A stretch of DNA of 64,000 nucleotides from Pseudoxanthomonas suwonensis (GCA_003240695.1 QFNC01000002.1:124001-188000); one strand, 5' to 3'; numbered from the stretch's first letter, positions 16,361-27,171 are shown. Made by a program: numbers and translations. The notes: generated by a model not told the origin, from the letters alone.

Positions 16361-18343
16361 TCATAAACGGTCTTCCACCACGGTGATGCGGCTGCGCTTG
16401 CGCAATGCATCCACCAGTGCGCGCGCGGCATTGTCGCCATCGATCTGCGACAGTTGCCCGGTCAGCATGCTGCGTTCGGCTGCCTGCGCCTGCTTGGGGT
16501 CGCCCGGCGTCATCGACCGCACCGCGAACACGGCCACCGCGCCCCCCGGCAACGGGGCATGCCCCAGCGAAGCCGGCTTGCCTGGCGCCGGAACAGGAGC
16601 GGTGAACACGGCTTCCATCAACTCCGGATCCACCGTCGGCATGCCGCGTTTCAGATCCGGCTGGTTCTGCGTGGGCAGGTTGCGGGCGGCAGCGGCTTCG
16701 TTGAACGCCTTGCCACCCTGCACGTCGTTGATCATCGCCTGCGCCGTGGCTGCGGCGGCCTTGCCGGCACGATCCTGGCGGATCGCCCCAATCACCGCCT
16801 CGCGCACCTCGGCCAGCGGTTGCGCCTGCGCCGGCGTGTGCCTGGCCACGCGAATCAGCGCGCCGTGGCTGTCACCCAGTTCGATGGGTTCGCTCACCGT
16901 GCCGTCCTGGATCAGCAGTTCGCTGAAGGCGGCCTTCTGCACCGCCGGATTGGCAGCGATGCCCTCCCCTTCGCCGCGTGCGAACGGCCCGATCGTGGCG
17001 ACCGGCCTGCCCAGCACCTGCGCAGCCCCTGCCAGCGTGCCGGGGCTCTTGTTCACCTCGTCCACCAGCTTGCCCATCAGCTCGTTGTAGGCGCGCTCGC
17101 CCTGGGTGGCCTGCGCCTCGGCCAGCAATTGCTCGCGTACCTGCTCGAACGACTGCACCTGGCCTTCGCGCACCTCGCGCAGCTGGATCACGTGCCAGCC
17201 GAAGTCGGATTTCACCGGGTCGCTGATCTGCCCCGCCTGCATCGCGAACACCGCATCCTCGAACGGCTTCACCATGGTGCCGTCCTGCGCGATCCAGCCC
17301 AGGTCGCCGCCACCGGCCTTCGAGCCGGCATCGTCCGACCGGGCCTTGGCCAATGCGGCGAAATCGGCGCCCGGCGCCTTCGCCTGCGTCGCCAGCTTGC
17401 GAGCCTCGTCCTCGGCGGCCTTCTGCGTGGCGGCATCCGCACCGGCCGGCACTTCCACCAGGATGTGCGACACCAGCCGCTGCGCCGGCTGCCCCAGGCG
17501 GCCCTTCTGTTCCTCGTAACGTCTGCGCAGGGTGTCCTCGTCGATCACGGATGCGGGCAGCGCCTTGCCGTCCACTTCCAGGTATTCCAGTGTCACCCGC
17601 TCCGGCGCGCGGAAGTCGGCCGTGTGGCTGGCGTACCACTGCTTGATCTCGGCGTCTGACACGGGCTGGTTCGCATCGATGACAGGCGCGATCAGCGCGA
17701 AATCGACATTGCGCGACTCGCCCAGCAGGCGCAGCAGGCGGTCGGTTTCCGCGTTGGTCACGAACGCCGACGCGGTCAGGGCTTCGGGGATGGCCGACTG
17801 CTGCAGGCCTTCGCGGACCAGCTGCTCGAACTGGCGCGGTGTGCGCGCCGGCGTCTGCGCCGCCAGTGCCTGCTGGTAGCGCTGCGCATTGAACTGGCCG
17901 TTGGCCTGGAACGCCGGAATGCCCTGGATGGTCCTGCGCACCTGCGCATCGCCCACCTGGATGCCTTCGTTCTGCGCCAGCAGTTTCAGCAGGCTCTGAT
18001 CGACCAGCCGATCCAGCACGGCGCGCTTGTTGTCGGTCGATTCGAATGCGCGCGCATCGTAGCCTTCGGCATTCTCGCTGCGCACGCGCTGCCGCTCCTG
18101 CTCGAAGGCGGTCCGGAAGGCATCGGTCTCGATGTCCTCGCGCTGCCACAGCAGCCGCCGCGACAGCCAGGACGACGGCGCCTGCGGCCACCACGCCGGC
18201 GGCGCTTCGATGCGCGCCACGTAGGTGTCGTTCTGCTGGAACAGGTACTGCTCCATGCCGAAAAAAGCGAATGGCACGATCAACAGACCGAGAACGACGG
18301 TTGCGATCCAACCGGAGGACTTTTCGCGCAGGGCTTGCAGCAT
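16361..18343 (-). CDS. ppiD: Periplasmic chaperone/peptidyl-prolyl isomerase PpiD
   Basis: A 660-residue inner-membrane-anchored SurA-like chaperone that helps proteins leaving the Sec channel. One N-terminal transmembrane helix (GWIATVVLGLLIVPFAFFGM, about 11-30), then an N-terminal chaperone region, one parvulin domain at about 285-385 (LVSHILVEVP..., GGGDLGWIAQDGTMVKPFEDAVF..., FGWHVIQL) and a C-terminal chaperone region. After the anchor there is a Trp/Pro-rich stretch (PPAWWPQAPSSWLSRRLLW, about 48-66). The position downstream of lon, hupB and tRNAs matches other gammaproteobacteria. Start ATG at 18343 is the only good choice. Confidence 0.93.
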   Translation of the reverse strand: MLQALREKSSGWIATVVLGLLIVPFAFFGMEQYLFQQNDTYVARIEAPPAWWPQAPSSWLSRRLLWQREDIETDAFRTAFEQERQRVRSENAEGYDARAFESTDNKRAVLDRLVDQSLLKLLAQNEGIQVGDAQVRRTIQGIPAFQANGQFNAQRYQQALAAQTPARTPRQFEQLVREGLQQSAIPEALTASAFVTNAETDRLLRLLGESRNVDFALIAPVIDANQPVSDAEIKQWYASHTADFRAPERVTLEYLEVDGKALPASVIDEDTLRRRYEEQKGRLGQPAQRLVSHILVEVPAGADAATQKAAEDEARKLATQAKAPGADFAALAKARSDDAGSKAGGGDLGWIAQDGTMVKPFEDAVFAMQAGQISDPVKSDFGWHVIQLREVREGQVQSFEQVREQLLAEAQATQGERAYNELMGKLVDEVNKSPGTLAGAAQVLGRPVATIGPFARGEGEGIAANPAVQKAAFSELLIQDGTVSEPIELGDSHGALIRVARHTPAQAQPLAEVREAVIGAIRQDRAGKAAAATAQAMINDVQGGKAFNEAAAARNLPTQNQPDLKRGMPTVDPELMEAVFTAPVPAPGKPASLGHAPLPGGAVAVFAVRSMTPGDPKQAQAAERSMLTGQLSQIDGDNAARALVDALRKRSRITVVEDRL

Positions 18344-18422
18344 TGGGATCAGGCAGTGACCGATGGGCAGCCGCCAAGTGTAACGCCAGCGCCACCGCGC
18401 TGCATGGCACAGGCCGACAACG

Positions 18423-18451
18423 AAAAAACCCCGCACAGGGCGGGGTTTTTT
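18423..18451 (-). terminator. Rho-independent terminator after tRNA-Asp
   Basis: The hairpin AAAAAACCCCGC ... GCGGGGTTTTTT lies just downstream of the tRNA-Asp 3' end on minus. It would stop the tRNA-Val/tRNA-Asp transcript before ppiD, implying that ppiD has its own promoter. Confidence 0.85.
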
Positions 18452-18461
18452 CGTGGAACGA

Positions 18462-18538
18462 TGGCGGAGTGGACGGGACTCGAACCCGCGACCTCCGGCG
18501 TGACAGGCCAGCATTCTAACCGACTGAACTACCACTCC
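18462..18538 (-). tRNA. tRNA-Asp(GTC)
   Basis: A 77-base tRNA including CCA. The acceptor stem GGAGTGG pairs with CCACTCC, the discriminator is G, the anticodon loop CTGTCAC gives GTC, and the T-loop GGTTCGAGTCC is standard. It is very close to the E. coli tRNA-Asp. Confidence 0.97.
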
Positions 18539-18614
18539 GCTGGAGCCGGGCAGTTTACACAGGACACATCTGCCTGACAAGCCTTTGTTGCAATCGCCGC
18601 TTTCCCGGCAGCGA

Positions 18615-18689
18615 TGGTGGGCGCTGAGGGGATCGAACCCCCGACCCTCTCCTTGTAAGGGAGACGCTCTACCGCTGAGCTAAGCGCCC
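18615..18689 (-). tRNA. tRNA-Val(TAC)
   Basis: A 75-base tRNA including CCA. The acceptor stem GGGCGCT pairs with AGCGCCC, the discriminator is A, and the anticodon loop CTTACAA gives TAC. It lies 11 bases after hupB and is likely cut from the hupB or lon read-through transcript. Confidence 0.96.
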
Positions 18690-18700
18690 GCGACGTGCAA

Positions 18701-18973
18701 TCAGTTCAACGCATCCTTCAGTGCCTTGCCGGGCTTGAAGGCCGGCGCCTTGGAAGCGGCGATGGCGATGGTTTCCTTGGTCTGCGGGTTGCGGCCGGTG
18801 CGGGCGGCGCGCTCGCGGACCAGGAAGGTGCCGAAACCCACCAGGGTCACGCTGTCGCCCTGCTTCAGAGCGGCGGTCACGGCCTGGGTGACGGCGTCGA
18901 CGGCGCGGGCGGCATCGGCCTTGGACAGGTTGGCGGCATCGGCCACGGCGTCGATCAATTCAGTCTTGTTCAT
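18701..18973 (-). CDS. hupB: DNA-binding protein HU
   Basis: A 90-residue histone-like DNA-bending protein, the exact usual length of HU. It starts MNKTELIDAVADAANLSKADA and has the beta-arm GFGTFLVRERAARTGRNPQTKE, where RNPQT holds the Pro that inserts between bases. It follows lon in the same orientation, as in Pseudomonas and other gammaproteobacteria, and has its own promoter about 120 bases upstream. Confidence 0.97.
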   Translation of the reverse strand: MNKTELIDAVADAANLSKADAARAVDAVTQAVTAALKQGDSVTLVGFGTFLVRERAARTGRNPQTKETIAIAASKAPAFKPGKALKDALN

Positions 18974-19098
18974 GAGTGGAATGGCTCCGTTGCGCAGGCA
19001 GGCAGCCTGCGGATGTGGGGTGGTGAGATCCGCCTGCAGGCTGCAGACGGCCGTGAATCCATGCGGACGGCCTGTTTTCAAGCCGAACCGGGGCGCAC

Positions 19099-19127
19099 GT
19101 TATACCAATCCGGCCCGGCACCGGCAA
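19099..19127 (-). promoter_or_regulatory. Sigma-70 promoter of hupB
   Basis: On minus: TTGCCG (19127-19122), a 17-base spacer, and TATAAC (19104-19099). It sits in the lon-hupB gap and would give a leader of about 120 bases. It gives HU expression independent of lon. Confidence 0.65.
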
Positions 19128-19175
19128 CCGGAGCCCGGCCATGGCGGCCGGTTTCCGACAAGCGCGATGGGTGAA

Positions 19176-21638
<2,463 letters not shown>

Positions 21639-21689
21639 GCGGTCTCCCATGGCGGATCGGGCTGCCCGGATGCGGCAGCGATGTATCCG

Positions 21690-21718
21690 TTATGGGGCTG
21701 CCGCGCCGCGGATGCAAG
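21690..21718 (-). promoter_or_regulatory. Sigma-32-like heat-shock promoter of lon
   Basis: On minus: CTTGCAT (21718-21712), a 14-base spacer, and CCCCATAA (21697-21690). The E. coli sigma-32 consensus is CTTGAAA and CCCCATnT with an 11-16 base gap. It lies about 50 bases upstream of the lon start. Heat-shock control of lon is known in related bacteria. Confidence 0.55.
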
Positions 21719-21745
21719 CCGGCGCGAATCGCATTCACACACATG

Positions 21746-21767
21746 AAAACGGCGGCGCAGCCGCCGT
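21746..21767 (-). terminator. Rho-independent terminator after clpX
   Basis: The hairpin ACGGCGGC, loop TGC, GCCGCCGT is followed on minus by a short T-run (21749-21746). It begins about 20 bases past the clpX stop and isolates lon from clpX transcription. Confidence 0.65.
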
Positions 21768-21788
21768 ATCCATCGCTTCAATCGACGT

Positions 21789-23105
21789 TCATTCGCCGGA
21801 GGCGACCCGCGGCACGACAGCGGGTGGCGGCGCAGGCGTGGCTGCCGTCTGTGGTGCCTGGTAGATCAGGTAAGGCGCGGACTTGTGCTCGATCACCGAT
21901 TCGTCCACCACCACCTTGCTCACGTTTTCCTGCGACGGCAGTTCGTACATGGTGTCCAGCAGCACCGACTCGACGATGGTGCGCAGGCCGCGGGCACCGG
22001 TCTTGCGCTTGATCGCCTTGCGGGCGATGGCGGCCAGCGCGTCGGGGCGGAACTCCAGCTCCACGCCCTCCATCTCGAACAGCTTGCGGAACTGTTTGGT
22101 GATGGCGTTCTTCGGCTCGGTGAGGATCTGCACCAGCGCGGCTTCGTCCAGCTCCTCCAAGGTGGCCACCACCGGCAGGCGCCCCACGAATTCGGGAATC
22201 AGGCCGAACTTGATCAGGTCCTCGGGCTCCACCTCAGCCAGCACCTTGCCCACCTCGGCCTTCTGTTCCTTGCTTTTCACCTTGGCCGAAAAGCCGATGC
22301 CGCCGGCCTCGCTGCTGCGCTGCTGGATGATCTTCTCCAGCCCGGCGAACGCGCCACCCACGATGAACAGGATGTTGCGGGTATCCACCTGCAGGAATTC
22401 CTGCTGCGGATGCTTGCGCCCGCCCTGCGGCGGCACGCTGGCCACGGTGCCTTCGATCAGCTTCAGCAGCGCCTGCTGCACGCCTTCACCGGACACGTCG
22501 CGGGTGATCGACGGGTTTTCGCTCTTGCGGCTGATCTTGTCGATCTCGTCGATGTAGACGATGCCGTGCTGCGCCTTCTCCACGTCGTAGTCGCACTTCT
22601 GCAGCAGCTTCTGGATGATGTTCTCCACGTCCTCGCCGACGTAGCCGGCCTCGGTCAGCGTGGTGGCATCGGCCATGGTGAACGGCACGTTCAGCAACCG
22701 TGCCAGGGTTTCGGCCAGCAGCGTCTTGCCCGAGCCGGTGGGGCCGACCAGCAGGATGTTGGACTTGGCCAGCTCCACGTCATCGGACTTCTGCCGGCTT
22801 TCCATGCGCTTGTAGTGGTTGTACACGGCCACCGCCAGCGCCCGCTTGGCGCGCTGCTGGCCGATGACGTACTGGTCCAGCACGTCCAGGATTTCCTTCG
22901 GCTTGGGCAGAGAGGTGCGCGCAGCCTGGGACTTCTCCTCCAGCTCCTCGCGGATAATGTCGTTGCACAGCTCCACGCACTCATCGCAGATGAACACGCT
23001 GGGGCCGGCGATGAGCTTGCGCACTTCGTGCTGGCTCTTGCCGCAGAAGGAGCAGTAAAGGATCTTGGAACTGTCGCCGGAACGACCTTGGCGGTCTTCG
23101 CTCAT
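21789..23105 (-). CDS. clpX: ATP-dependent Clp protease ATP-binding subunit ClpX
   Basis: A 438-residue AAA+ unfoldase that feeds ClpP. The N-terminal zinc domain uses Cys18, Cys21, Cys40 and Cys43 (CSFCGKSQ..., FICDECVELC). The AAA+ module has Walker A GPTGSGKT, Walker B VYIDEIDKI and the pore loop in EAGYVGED. A variable Pro/Ala-rich tail ends the protein. ClpX lies 118 bases after clpP, the usual order. The start gives the conserved MSEDRQG..; the frame further upstream is not conserved-looking. Confidence 0.98.
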   Translation of the reverse strand: MSEDRQGRSGDSSKILYCSFCGKSQHEVRKLIAGPSVFICDECVELCNDIIREELEEKSQAARTSLPKPKEILDVLDQYVIGQQRAKRALAVAVYNHYKRMESRQKSDDVELAKSNILLVGPTGSGKTLLAETLARLLNVPFTMADATTLTEAGYVGEDVENIIQKLLQKCDYDVEKAQHGIVYIDEIDKISRKSENPSITRDVSGEGVQQALLKLIEGTVASVPPQGGRKHPQQEFLQVDTRNILFIVGGAFAGLEKIIQQRSSEAGGIGFSAKVKSKEQKAEVGKVLAEVEPEDLIKFGLIPEFVGRLPVVATLEELDEAALVQILTEPKNAITKQFRKLFEMEGVELEFRPDALAAIARKAIKRKTGARGLRTIVESVLLDTMYELPSQENVSKVVVDESVIEHKSAPYLIYQAPQTAATPAPPPAVVPRVASGE

Positions 23106-23223
23106 GTGCCTTGTTGACCACGGAATGGCGGGGGAAACGGCCTGAGAATAGCACAGCGCCCCTGCCCGCGATCCGGGCAAGGCAGCAGCCGTGAAGACGG
23201 GCCGGAAATGGGGTGCGGGACAG

Positions 23224-23853
23224 TCAGCTCGGCTGCACCGACTCGTCGGGGCGGCGTTCCAGCACTTCGTCGATCAGGCCGTAGTCGCGGGCGGCTTCGG
23301 CGCTCTTGAAATTGTCGCGCTCGGTATCGACGGCGATGGTTTCGATCGACTGGCCGGTGTGGTGCGACAGCACCTGGTTCAGCTTGTGCTTGAGATGCAG
23401 GATTTCGCGGGCGTGGATCTCGATGTCGGTGGCCTGCCCCTGGAAGCCGCCCAGCGGTTGGTGGATCATCACCCGCGAGTTGGGCAGCGCGTAGCGCTTG
23501 CCCTTGGCACCGGAGGCCAGGAGCAGCGCGCCCATCGACGCCGCCTGGCCCACGCAGATGGTGGACACGTCCGGCTTGATGAACTGCATCGTGTCGTAGA
23601 TCGCCATGCCCGCGGTGACGATTCCGCCGGGCGAATTGATGTACAGGCTGATGTCCTTCTCGGGATTCTCCGCTTCCAGGAACAGCAGCTGGGCCACGAT
23701 GACATTGGCCATGTGGTCGTCGATGCCGCCCACCAGGAAGATCACCCGCTCCTTCAGCAACCGCGAGTAGATGTCGTAGGCACGTTCGCCGCGGCTGGTC
23801 TGCTCGACCACCATCGGCACCAGGTTCAGGGCTTTGGGTTCAATGCGGCTCAT
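23224..23853 (-). CDS. clpP: ATP-dependent Clp protease proteolytic subunit ClpP
   Basis: A 209-residue serine peptidase, forming the tetradecameric chamber. The catalytic triad is visible: Ser106 in GQAASMGA, His131 in MIHQPLGG and Asp180 in DTERDNF. The N-terminus MSRIEPKALNLVPMVVEQTSRGERAYDIYSRLL includes the processed leader and the axial loop. It follows tig by 37 bases, so tig-clpP-clpX are likely one transcription unit. Confidence 0.98.
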   Translation of the reverse strand: MSRIEPKALNLVPMVVEQTSRGERAYDIYSRLLKERVIFLVGGIDDHMANVIVAQLLFLEAENPEKDISLYINSPGGIVTAGMAIYDTMQFIKPDVSTICVGQAASMGALLLASGAKGKRYALPNSRVMIHQPLGGFQGQATDIEIHAREILHLKHKLNQVLSHHTGQSIETIAVDTERDNFKSAEAARDYGLIDEVLERRPDESVQPS

Positions 23854-23890
23854 GGGGTACCTGTGCGGGAGAGGAAGAAAGCCGTCCGCA

Positions 23891-25207
23891 TCATGCCTGC
23901 GGGGTGATGGCTTCCTGGAACGACAGCGGCTGGTCGGTGTGCTGGGCGCGCTCGGCGATCCAGTCGATCACCTGCTCCTCCATCACCCGGGCCTGCAGTC
24001 CGTTCATCAGTTGGGGGTCGTTGCGGTACATCTCAATGACCTGCTGTGGCTCCTCGTAGGTCGAGGCGATCAGGCGCAGCATCTCGTTCAGGCGTGCGGC
24101 TTCCAGACGCAGGTTGTTGCGGCGGGCCACTTCGCCCACCAGCAGACCCACCAGCACGCGCTTGCGCGCCGGTTCCATGAAATTCTCGTGCGCATCCGCC
24201 GGCGCCTGCAGGCCCTGGCGGCGCGCCTGTTCCCAGGCCTGTGCAGCCAGCGAGCGCGCTTCGGCCTCGACCAGGCGCGGCGGCAATTCGACATGCTCGA
24301 ACGCGGCCACCAACTGTTCGCCGACTTCGCGACGCAGGCGGTTCATCAGCGCACCCTTCAGTTCGCGCTCCAGATTGGTGCGGATTTCGCTGCGGAACTG
24401 TTCCATCTCGCCGCTTTTCACGCCGAAACTGCGGATGAAGGCGGCATCCACCTCCGGGAGCACCGGCTCGGACACGCGTTCCACCGTCAGATGCACCGTG
24501 GCGGCCTGTCCCGCCAGCTGCTGCACGCGCCAATCGGCCGGGAAGGTGATGTCGACGGTCGCTTCCTCGCCCGCTTTCAGGCCGATCAATGCCTCTTCCA
24601 GCGGGGCGTACATCGCGCCGGAACCGAGCACCGTTGTGCCACTTTCGCTGCCCTCCGCCGGCAGGCGGGTGTCGCCCAGCATCGACCAGGTGTTCACGTC
24701 GAGCGCATCGCCGGTCTGTGCGGCACGGGTGACCGCAGTCCAGCTGCGACGCTGCTGCTGCAGGTTGTCGACCATGCGATCGATGTCGGCATCGGTCACC
24801 TCCGAGGTATGGCGCACCACCTGCAGCTGGTCCAGATCGATGGCGCCGAAGTCGGGCACCACTTCGAAGGTGGCCACGTAGGCCAGCTCGTCAGCGGGGG
24901 CGCTGGCATCGGCCTCGATGCGCGGATTGCCGGCCAGGCGCAGGTCGTTGTCGCGGATGGCCTGGTCGAAGTTGCGGCGCAACAGGTCGTCGACGATTTC
25001 CGCGCGGATCTGCTGGCCGAAGCGCTGTTCGATCACCTTCACCGGCACCTTGCCCGGGCGGAAGCCCTTGATGCGCGCAGTGCGGGCCATTTCACGCACC
25101 CGACCGCCCACCTGGCTGGCGACACTGTCGGCCGGCAGGCGCATGACGACGCGGCGCTCCAGGTTGCCGGTGGATTCGACCGAGATCGGGCTGTTCGAAG
25201 CTGACAT
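23891..25207 (-). CDS. tig: Trigger factor
   Basis: A 438-residue ribosome-bound chaperone. The N-terminal ribosome-binding domain includes GFRPGKVPVKVIEQRFG (about 47-63). The FKBP-like peptidyl-prolyl isomerase domain follows (about 150-240) and the helical C-terminal chaperone domain completes the chain. The start ATG at 25207 gives MSASNSPISVESTGNLERRV, typical of the family. It heads the tig-clpP-clpX block and is preceded by tRNA-Leu about 120 bases upstream. Confidence 0.97.
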   Translation of the reverse strand: MSASNSPISVESTGNLERRVVMRLPADSVASQVGGRVREMARTARIKGFRPGKVPVKVIEQRFGQQIRAEIVDDLLRRNFDQAIRDNDLRLAGNPRIEADASAPADELAYVATFEVVPDFGAIDLDQLQVVRHTSEVTDADIDRMVDNLQQQRRSWTAVTRAAQTGDALDVNTWSMLGDTRLPAEGSESGTTVLGSGAMYAPLEEALIGLKAGEEATVDITFPADWRVQQLAGQAATVHLTVERVSEPVLPEVDAAFIRSFGVKSGEMEQFRSEIRTNLERELKGALMNRLRREVGEQLVAAFEHVELPPRLVEAEARSLAAQAWEQARRQGLQAPADAHENFMEPARKRVLVGLLVGEVARRNNLRLEAARLNEMLRLIASTYEEPQQVIEMYRNDPQLMNGLQARVMEEQVIDWIAERAQHTDQPLSFQEAITPQA

Positions 25208-25329
25208 GACCACTCCTGCTGCCGCGATCGGGCGCGGCGGGGTTGCGTTGATGGACGGTCCGCCGGCACGCGACAACCTACCGGGGAAACGGACTAGTTT
25301 CGCCGATTCCGGGCACGACTTCCAGATGC

Positions 25330-25414
<85 letters not shown>

Positions 25415-25477
25415 ACGGGGCAGCATGATGCCAGAAACGGCGCGCCATCCTGCTGATGCATGACGCCCGTGCGGCCA

Positions 25478-25580
25478 GACCTGCGCAGCGGGCGAACCGC
25501 AGGTTCGAGGCCGCGACGGCCACGGAAACGAAAAACGCCCGGCTGCAGCCGGGCGTTTCGGGATTGGTGGGCCGTCAAGG
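25478..25580. repeat. 103-base direct repeat, copy 1 (with tRNA-Lys 3' fragment)
   Basis: Copy 1 of a 103-base direct repeat (the other is 25651-25753, offset 173) with a single mismatch. It contains, on minus, the last 16 bases of tRNA-Lys (25580-25565, including CCA) and the terminator that follows that gene. There is no complete tRNA in this copy, so it is a remnant. The 70-base stretch between copies includes a perfect GCGAGCC/GGCTCGC hairpin and no gene. Confidence 0.9.
25531..25558 (-). terminator. Rho-independent terminator, copy 1
   Basis: AAACGCCCGGC, loop TGCA, GCCGGGCGTTT with a five-base T-run on minus (25535-25531). It is identical to the terminator after tRNA-Lys and gives a second, redundant stop. 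Confidence 0.8.
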
Positions 25581-25650
25581 GTGAGACCGGGCCGTCTGCG
25601 AGCCACCGGCTCGCGGCACGGGCGAACGCCGGGCGCGTTGCGCACGGCCG

Positions 25651-25753
25651 GACCTGCGCAGCGGGCGAACCGCAGGTTCGAAGCCGCGACGGCCACGGAA
25701 ACGAAAAACGCCCGGCTGCAGCCGGGCGTTTCGGGATTGGTGGGCCGTCAAGG
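25651..25753. repeat. 103-base direct repeat, copy 2 (3' end of tRNA-Lys and its terminator)
   Basis: This copy overlaps the intact tRNA-Lys: its right end (25738-25753) is the tRNA 3' end, and the rest is the downstream terminator and a CCTGCG/CGCAGG inverted repeat. The only difference from copy 1 is A at 25682 against G at 25509. Confidence 0.9.
25704..25731 (-). terminator. Rho-independent terminator after the tRNA-Pro-Arg-His-Lys operon
   Basis: The same hairpin and T-run as copy 1, seven bases beyond the tRNA-Lys CCA end. It ends the four-tRNA transcript. Confidence 0.85.
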
Positions 25754-25813
25754 ATTCGAACCTTGGACCTATTGATTAAGAGTCAACTGCTCTACCAACT
25801 GAGCTAACGGCCC
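25738..25813 (-). tRNA. tRNA-Lys(CTT)
   Basis: A 76-base tRNA including CCA. The acceptor stem GGGCCGT pairs with ACGGCCC, the discriminator is A, and the loop CTCTTAA gives anticodon CTT. It is the last gene of the tRNA operon; its 3' end is duplicated downstream. Confidence 0.95.
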
Positions 25814-25874
25814 CGAGGGGTTGCCATGGTACCGCATCCGTACCAGCGACGGCAATGCGGGACATGCCTTGAAG

Positions 25875-25952
25875 TGGGGTGGCTGAGGGGATTCGAACCC
25901 CCGACCACTGGAATCACAATCCAGTACTCTAACCAACTGAGCTACAGCCACC
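25875..25952 (-). tRNA. tRNA-His(GTG)
   Basis: A 78-base tRNA with the extra 5' G (-1) opposite C73 that is diagnostic of histidine tRNA. GTGGCTG pairs with CAGCCAC and the anticodon loop TTGTGAT gives GTG. CCA is encoded. Confidence 0.97.
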
Positions 25953-26015
25953 ACTGAAAACCGGAACAACTGCTTGATATTCAAGCGATCCTACCGCACC
26001 CGCCAGTCATCGGAA

Positions 26016-26092
26016 TGGCGCGCCCGGCAGGACTCGAACCTGCAACCACCGGCTTAGAAGGCCGGTGCTCTATCCGGTTGAGCTACGGGCGC
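26016..26092 (-). tRNA. tRNA-Arg(TCT)
   Basis: A 77-base tRNA including CCA. The acceptor stem GCGCCCG pairs with CGGGCGC, the discriminator is G, and the loop CTTCTAA gives anticodon TCT (reads AGA). It is the second gene in the tRNA operon. Confidence 0.96.
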
Positions 26093-26135
26093 CCTGCTGC
26101 AACACGCATGGCATCCGCGGCCCGCCGGAGCGAGG

Positions 26136-26212
26136 TGGTCGGGGTAGAGGGATTCGAACCCCCGACATCCTGCTCCCAAAGCAGGCGCGCTACCAGACTG
26201 CGCTATACCCCG
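26136..26212 (-). tRNA. tRNA-Pro(TGG)
   Basis: A 77-base tRNA including CCA. The acceptor stem CGGGGTA pairs with TACCCCG, the discriminator is A, and the loop TTTGGGA gives anticodon TGG. It is the first gene of the operon, directly after its promoter. The set recalls the argX-hisR-leuT-proM locus of E. coli. Confidence 0.96.
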
Positions 26213-26250
26213 ATGACCGGGCCTTCCGGCCTGGGGCCGGAACGGGCGCC

Positions 26251-26279
26251 ATTGTCGCGGAGGTTGGCAGGCAGGTCAA
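26251..26279 (-). promoter_or_regulatory. Sigma-70 promoter of the tRNA-Pro-Arg-His-Lys operon
   Basis: On minus: TTGACC (26279-26274), a 17-base spacer, and GACAAT (26256-26251). The predicted start lies about 30 bases before mature tRNA-Pro. Confidence 0.65.
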
Positions 26280-26389
26280 TCGGCATCGAAACGGACACGC
26301 CAGCTCACGGACTTCCGGTATGCTTGACAAAGCCCTGCCGCATCCGGGCTTGCGACCTGCTTCAGAACCGACCATCCAGGAGTCTTCCC

Positions 26390-27145
26390 ATGCGTAGCGG
26401 AAATCCCGCCCTGCGTTCCTCCACTTTCCTCGACGTGGCCGCCGGGCATGTGACCCAGCGCGACGACCAGGCCATGACCATCAACGGCACGGTCAACAAG
26501 ACCGGCATCCTGCTGCTGCTGGCGGTGCTCACTGCCGCCTTCGCCTGGTCGCAGACCATCACCGAGACCGGTGAGGTCAGCCAGGCAGCCCGCATCTACC
26601 TGATCGGCGGCGCCATCGGCGGACTGGTCATGGCCCTGGTCACCGCCTTCAAGAAGACCTGGGCACCGGTCACCGCACCGTTGTATGCGCTGCTGGAGGG
26701 CTTCTTCCTGGGCGCGATCTCGGCGATCTACAACGCGCAGTTCCAGGGCATCGTGCTGCAGGCCGTGCTGTTGACCTTCGGCACCCTGTTCGCGCTGCTG
26801 ATGGCCTACCGCTCCGGCCTGATCCAGGTCACCCAGAATTTCCGCCTGGGCGTGGTTGCCGCCACCGGCGGCATCATGCTGGTGTACCTGGCCACCATCG
26901 TGCTGCGCCTGTTCGGCATGGACATCCCGATGATCCACCAATCCGGAATGATCGGCATCGGCTTCAGCCTGTTCGTGGTGGTGATTGCCTCGCTGAACCT
27001 GGTGCTGGACTTCGACTTCATCGAAGCCGGTGCCGAACATGGCGCACCGAAGTACATGGAATGGTACGGCGCGTTCGGCCTGATGGTGACGCTGGTGTGG
27101 CTGTACCTGGAGTTCCTGCGCCTGCTGTCGAAACTGCGCGACTGA
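26390..27145 (+). CDS. Bax inhibitor-1/YccA family membrane protein
   Basis: A 251-residue protein with about seven hydrophobic segments after a 30-residue polar N-terminus. It matches the bacterial BI-1/YccA-like branch (NPALRSSTF near the N-terminus, FFLGAISAIYNAQFQGIVLQA, and a final helix ending WLYLEFLRLLSKLRD). YccA of E. coli modulates the membrane protease FtsH; calcium leak activity is known for another bacterial relative. The start ATG has AGGAG eight bases upstream. It ends at a strong terminator. Confidence 0.9.
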   Translation: MRSGNPALRSSTFLDVAAGHVTQRDDQAMTINGTVNKTGILLLLAVLTAAFAWSQTITETGEVSQAARIYLIGGAIGGLVMALVTAFKKTWAPVTAPLYALLEGFFLGAISAIYNAQFQGIVLQAVLLTFGTLFALLMAYRSGLIQVTQNFRLGVVAATGGIMLVYLATIVLRLFGMDIPMIHQSGMIGIGFSLFVVVIASLNLVLDFDFIEAGAEHGAPKYMEWYGAFGLMVTLVWLYLEFLRLLSKLRD

Positions 27146-27171
27146 GCGTCCGCAGCGGCATCACGCAGCAA

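Noticed and set aside
23106..23223. A CCCCATTT on minus in the clpP-clpX gap, resembling a sigma-32 -10
   Set aside because: No CTTGAA-like element lies at the right distance upstream, so a heat-shock promoter is not supported.
25581..25650. The spacer between the two direct repeats as the body of a degenerate tRNA-Lys
   Set aside because: It does not align with the tRNA-Lys body; only the last 16 tRNA bases in the repeat match.
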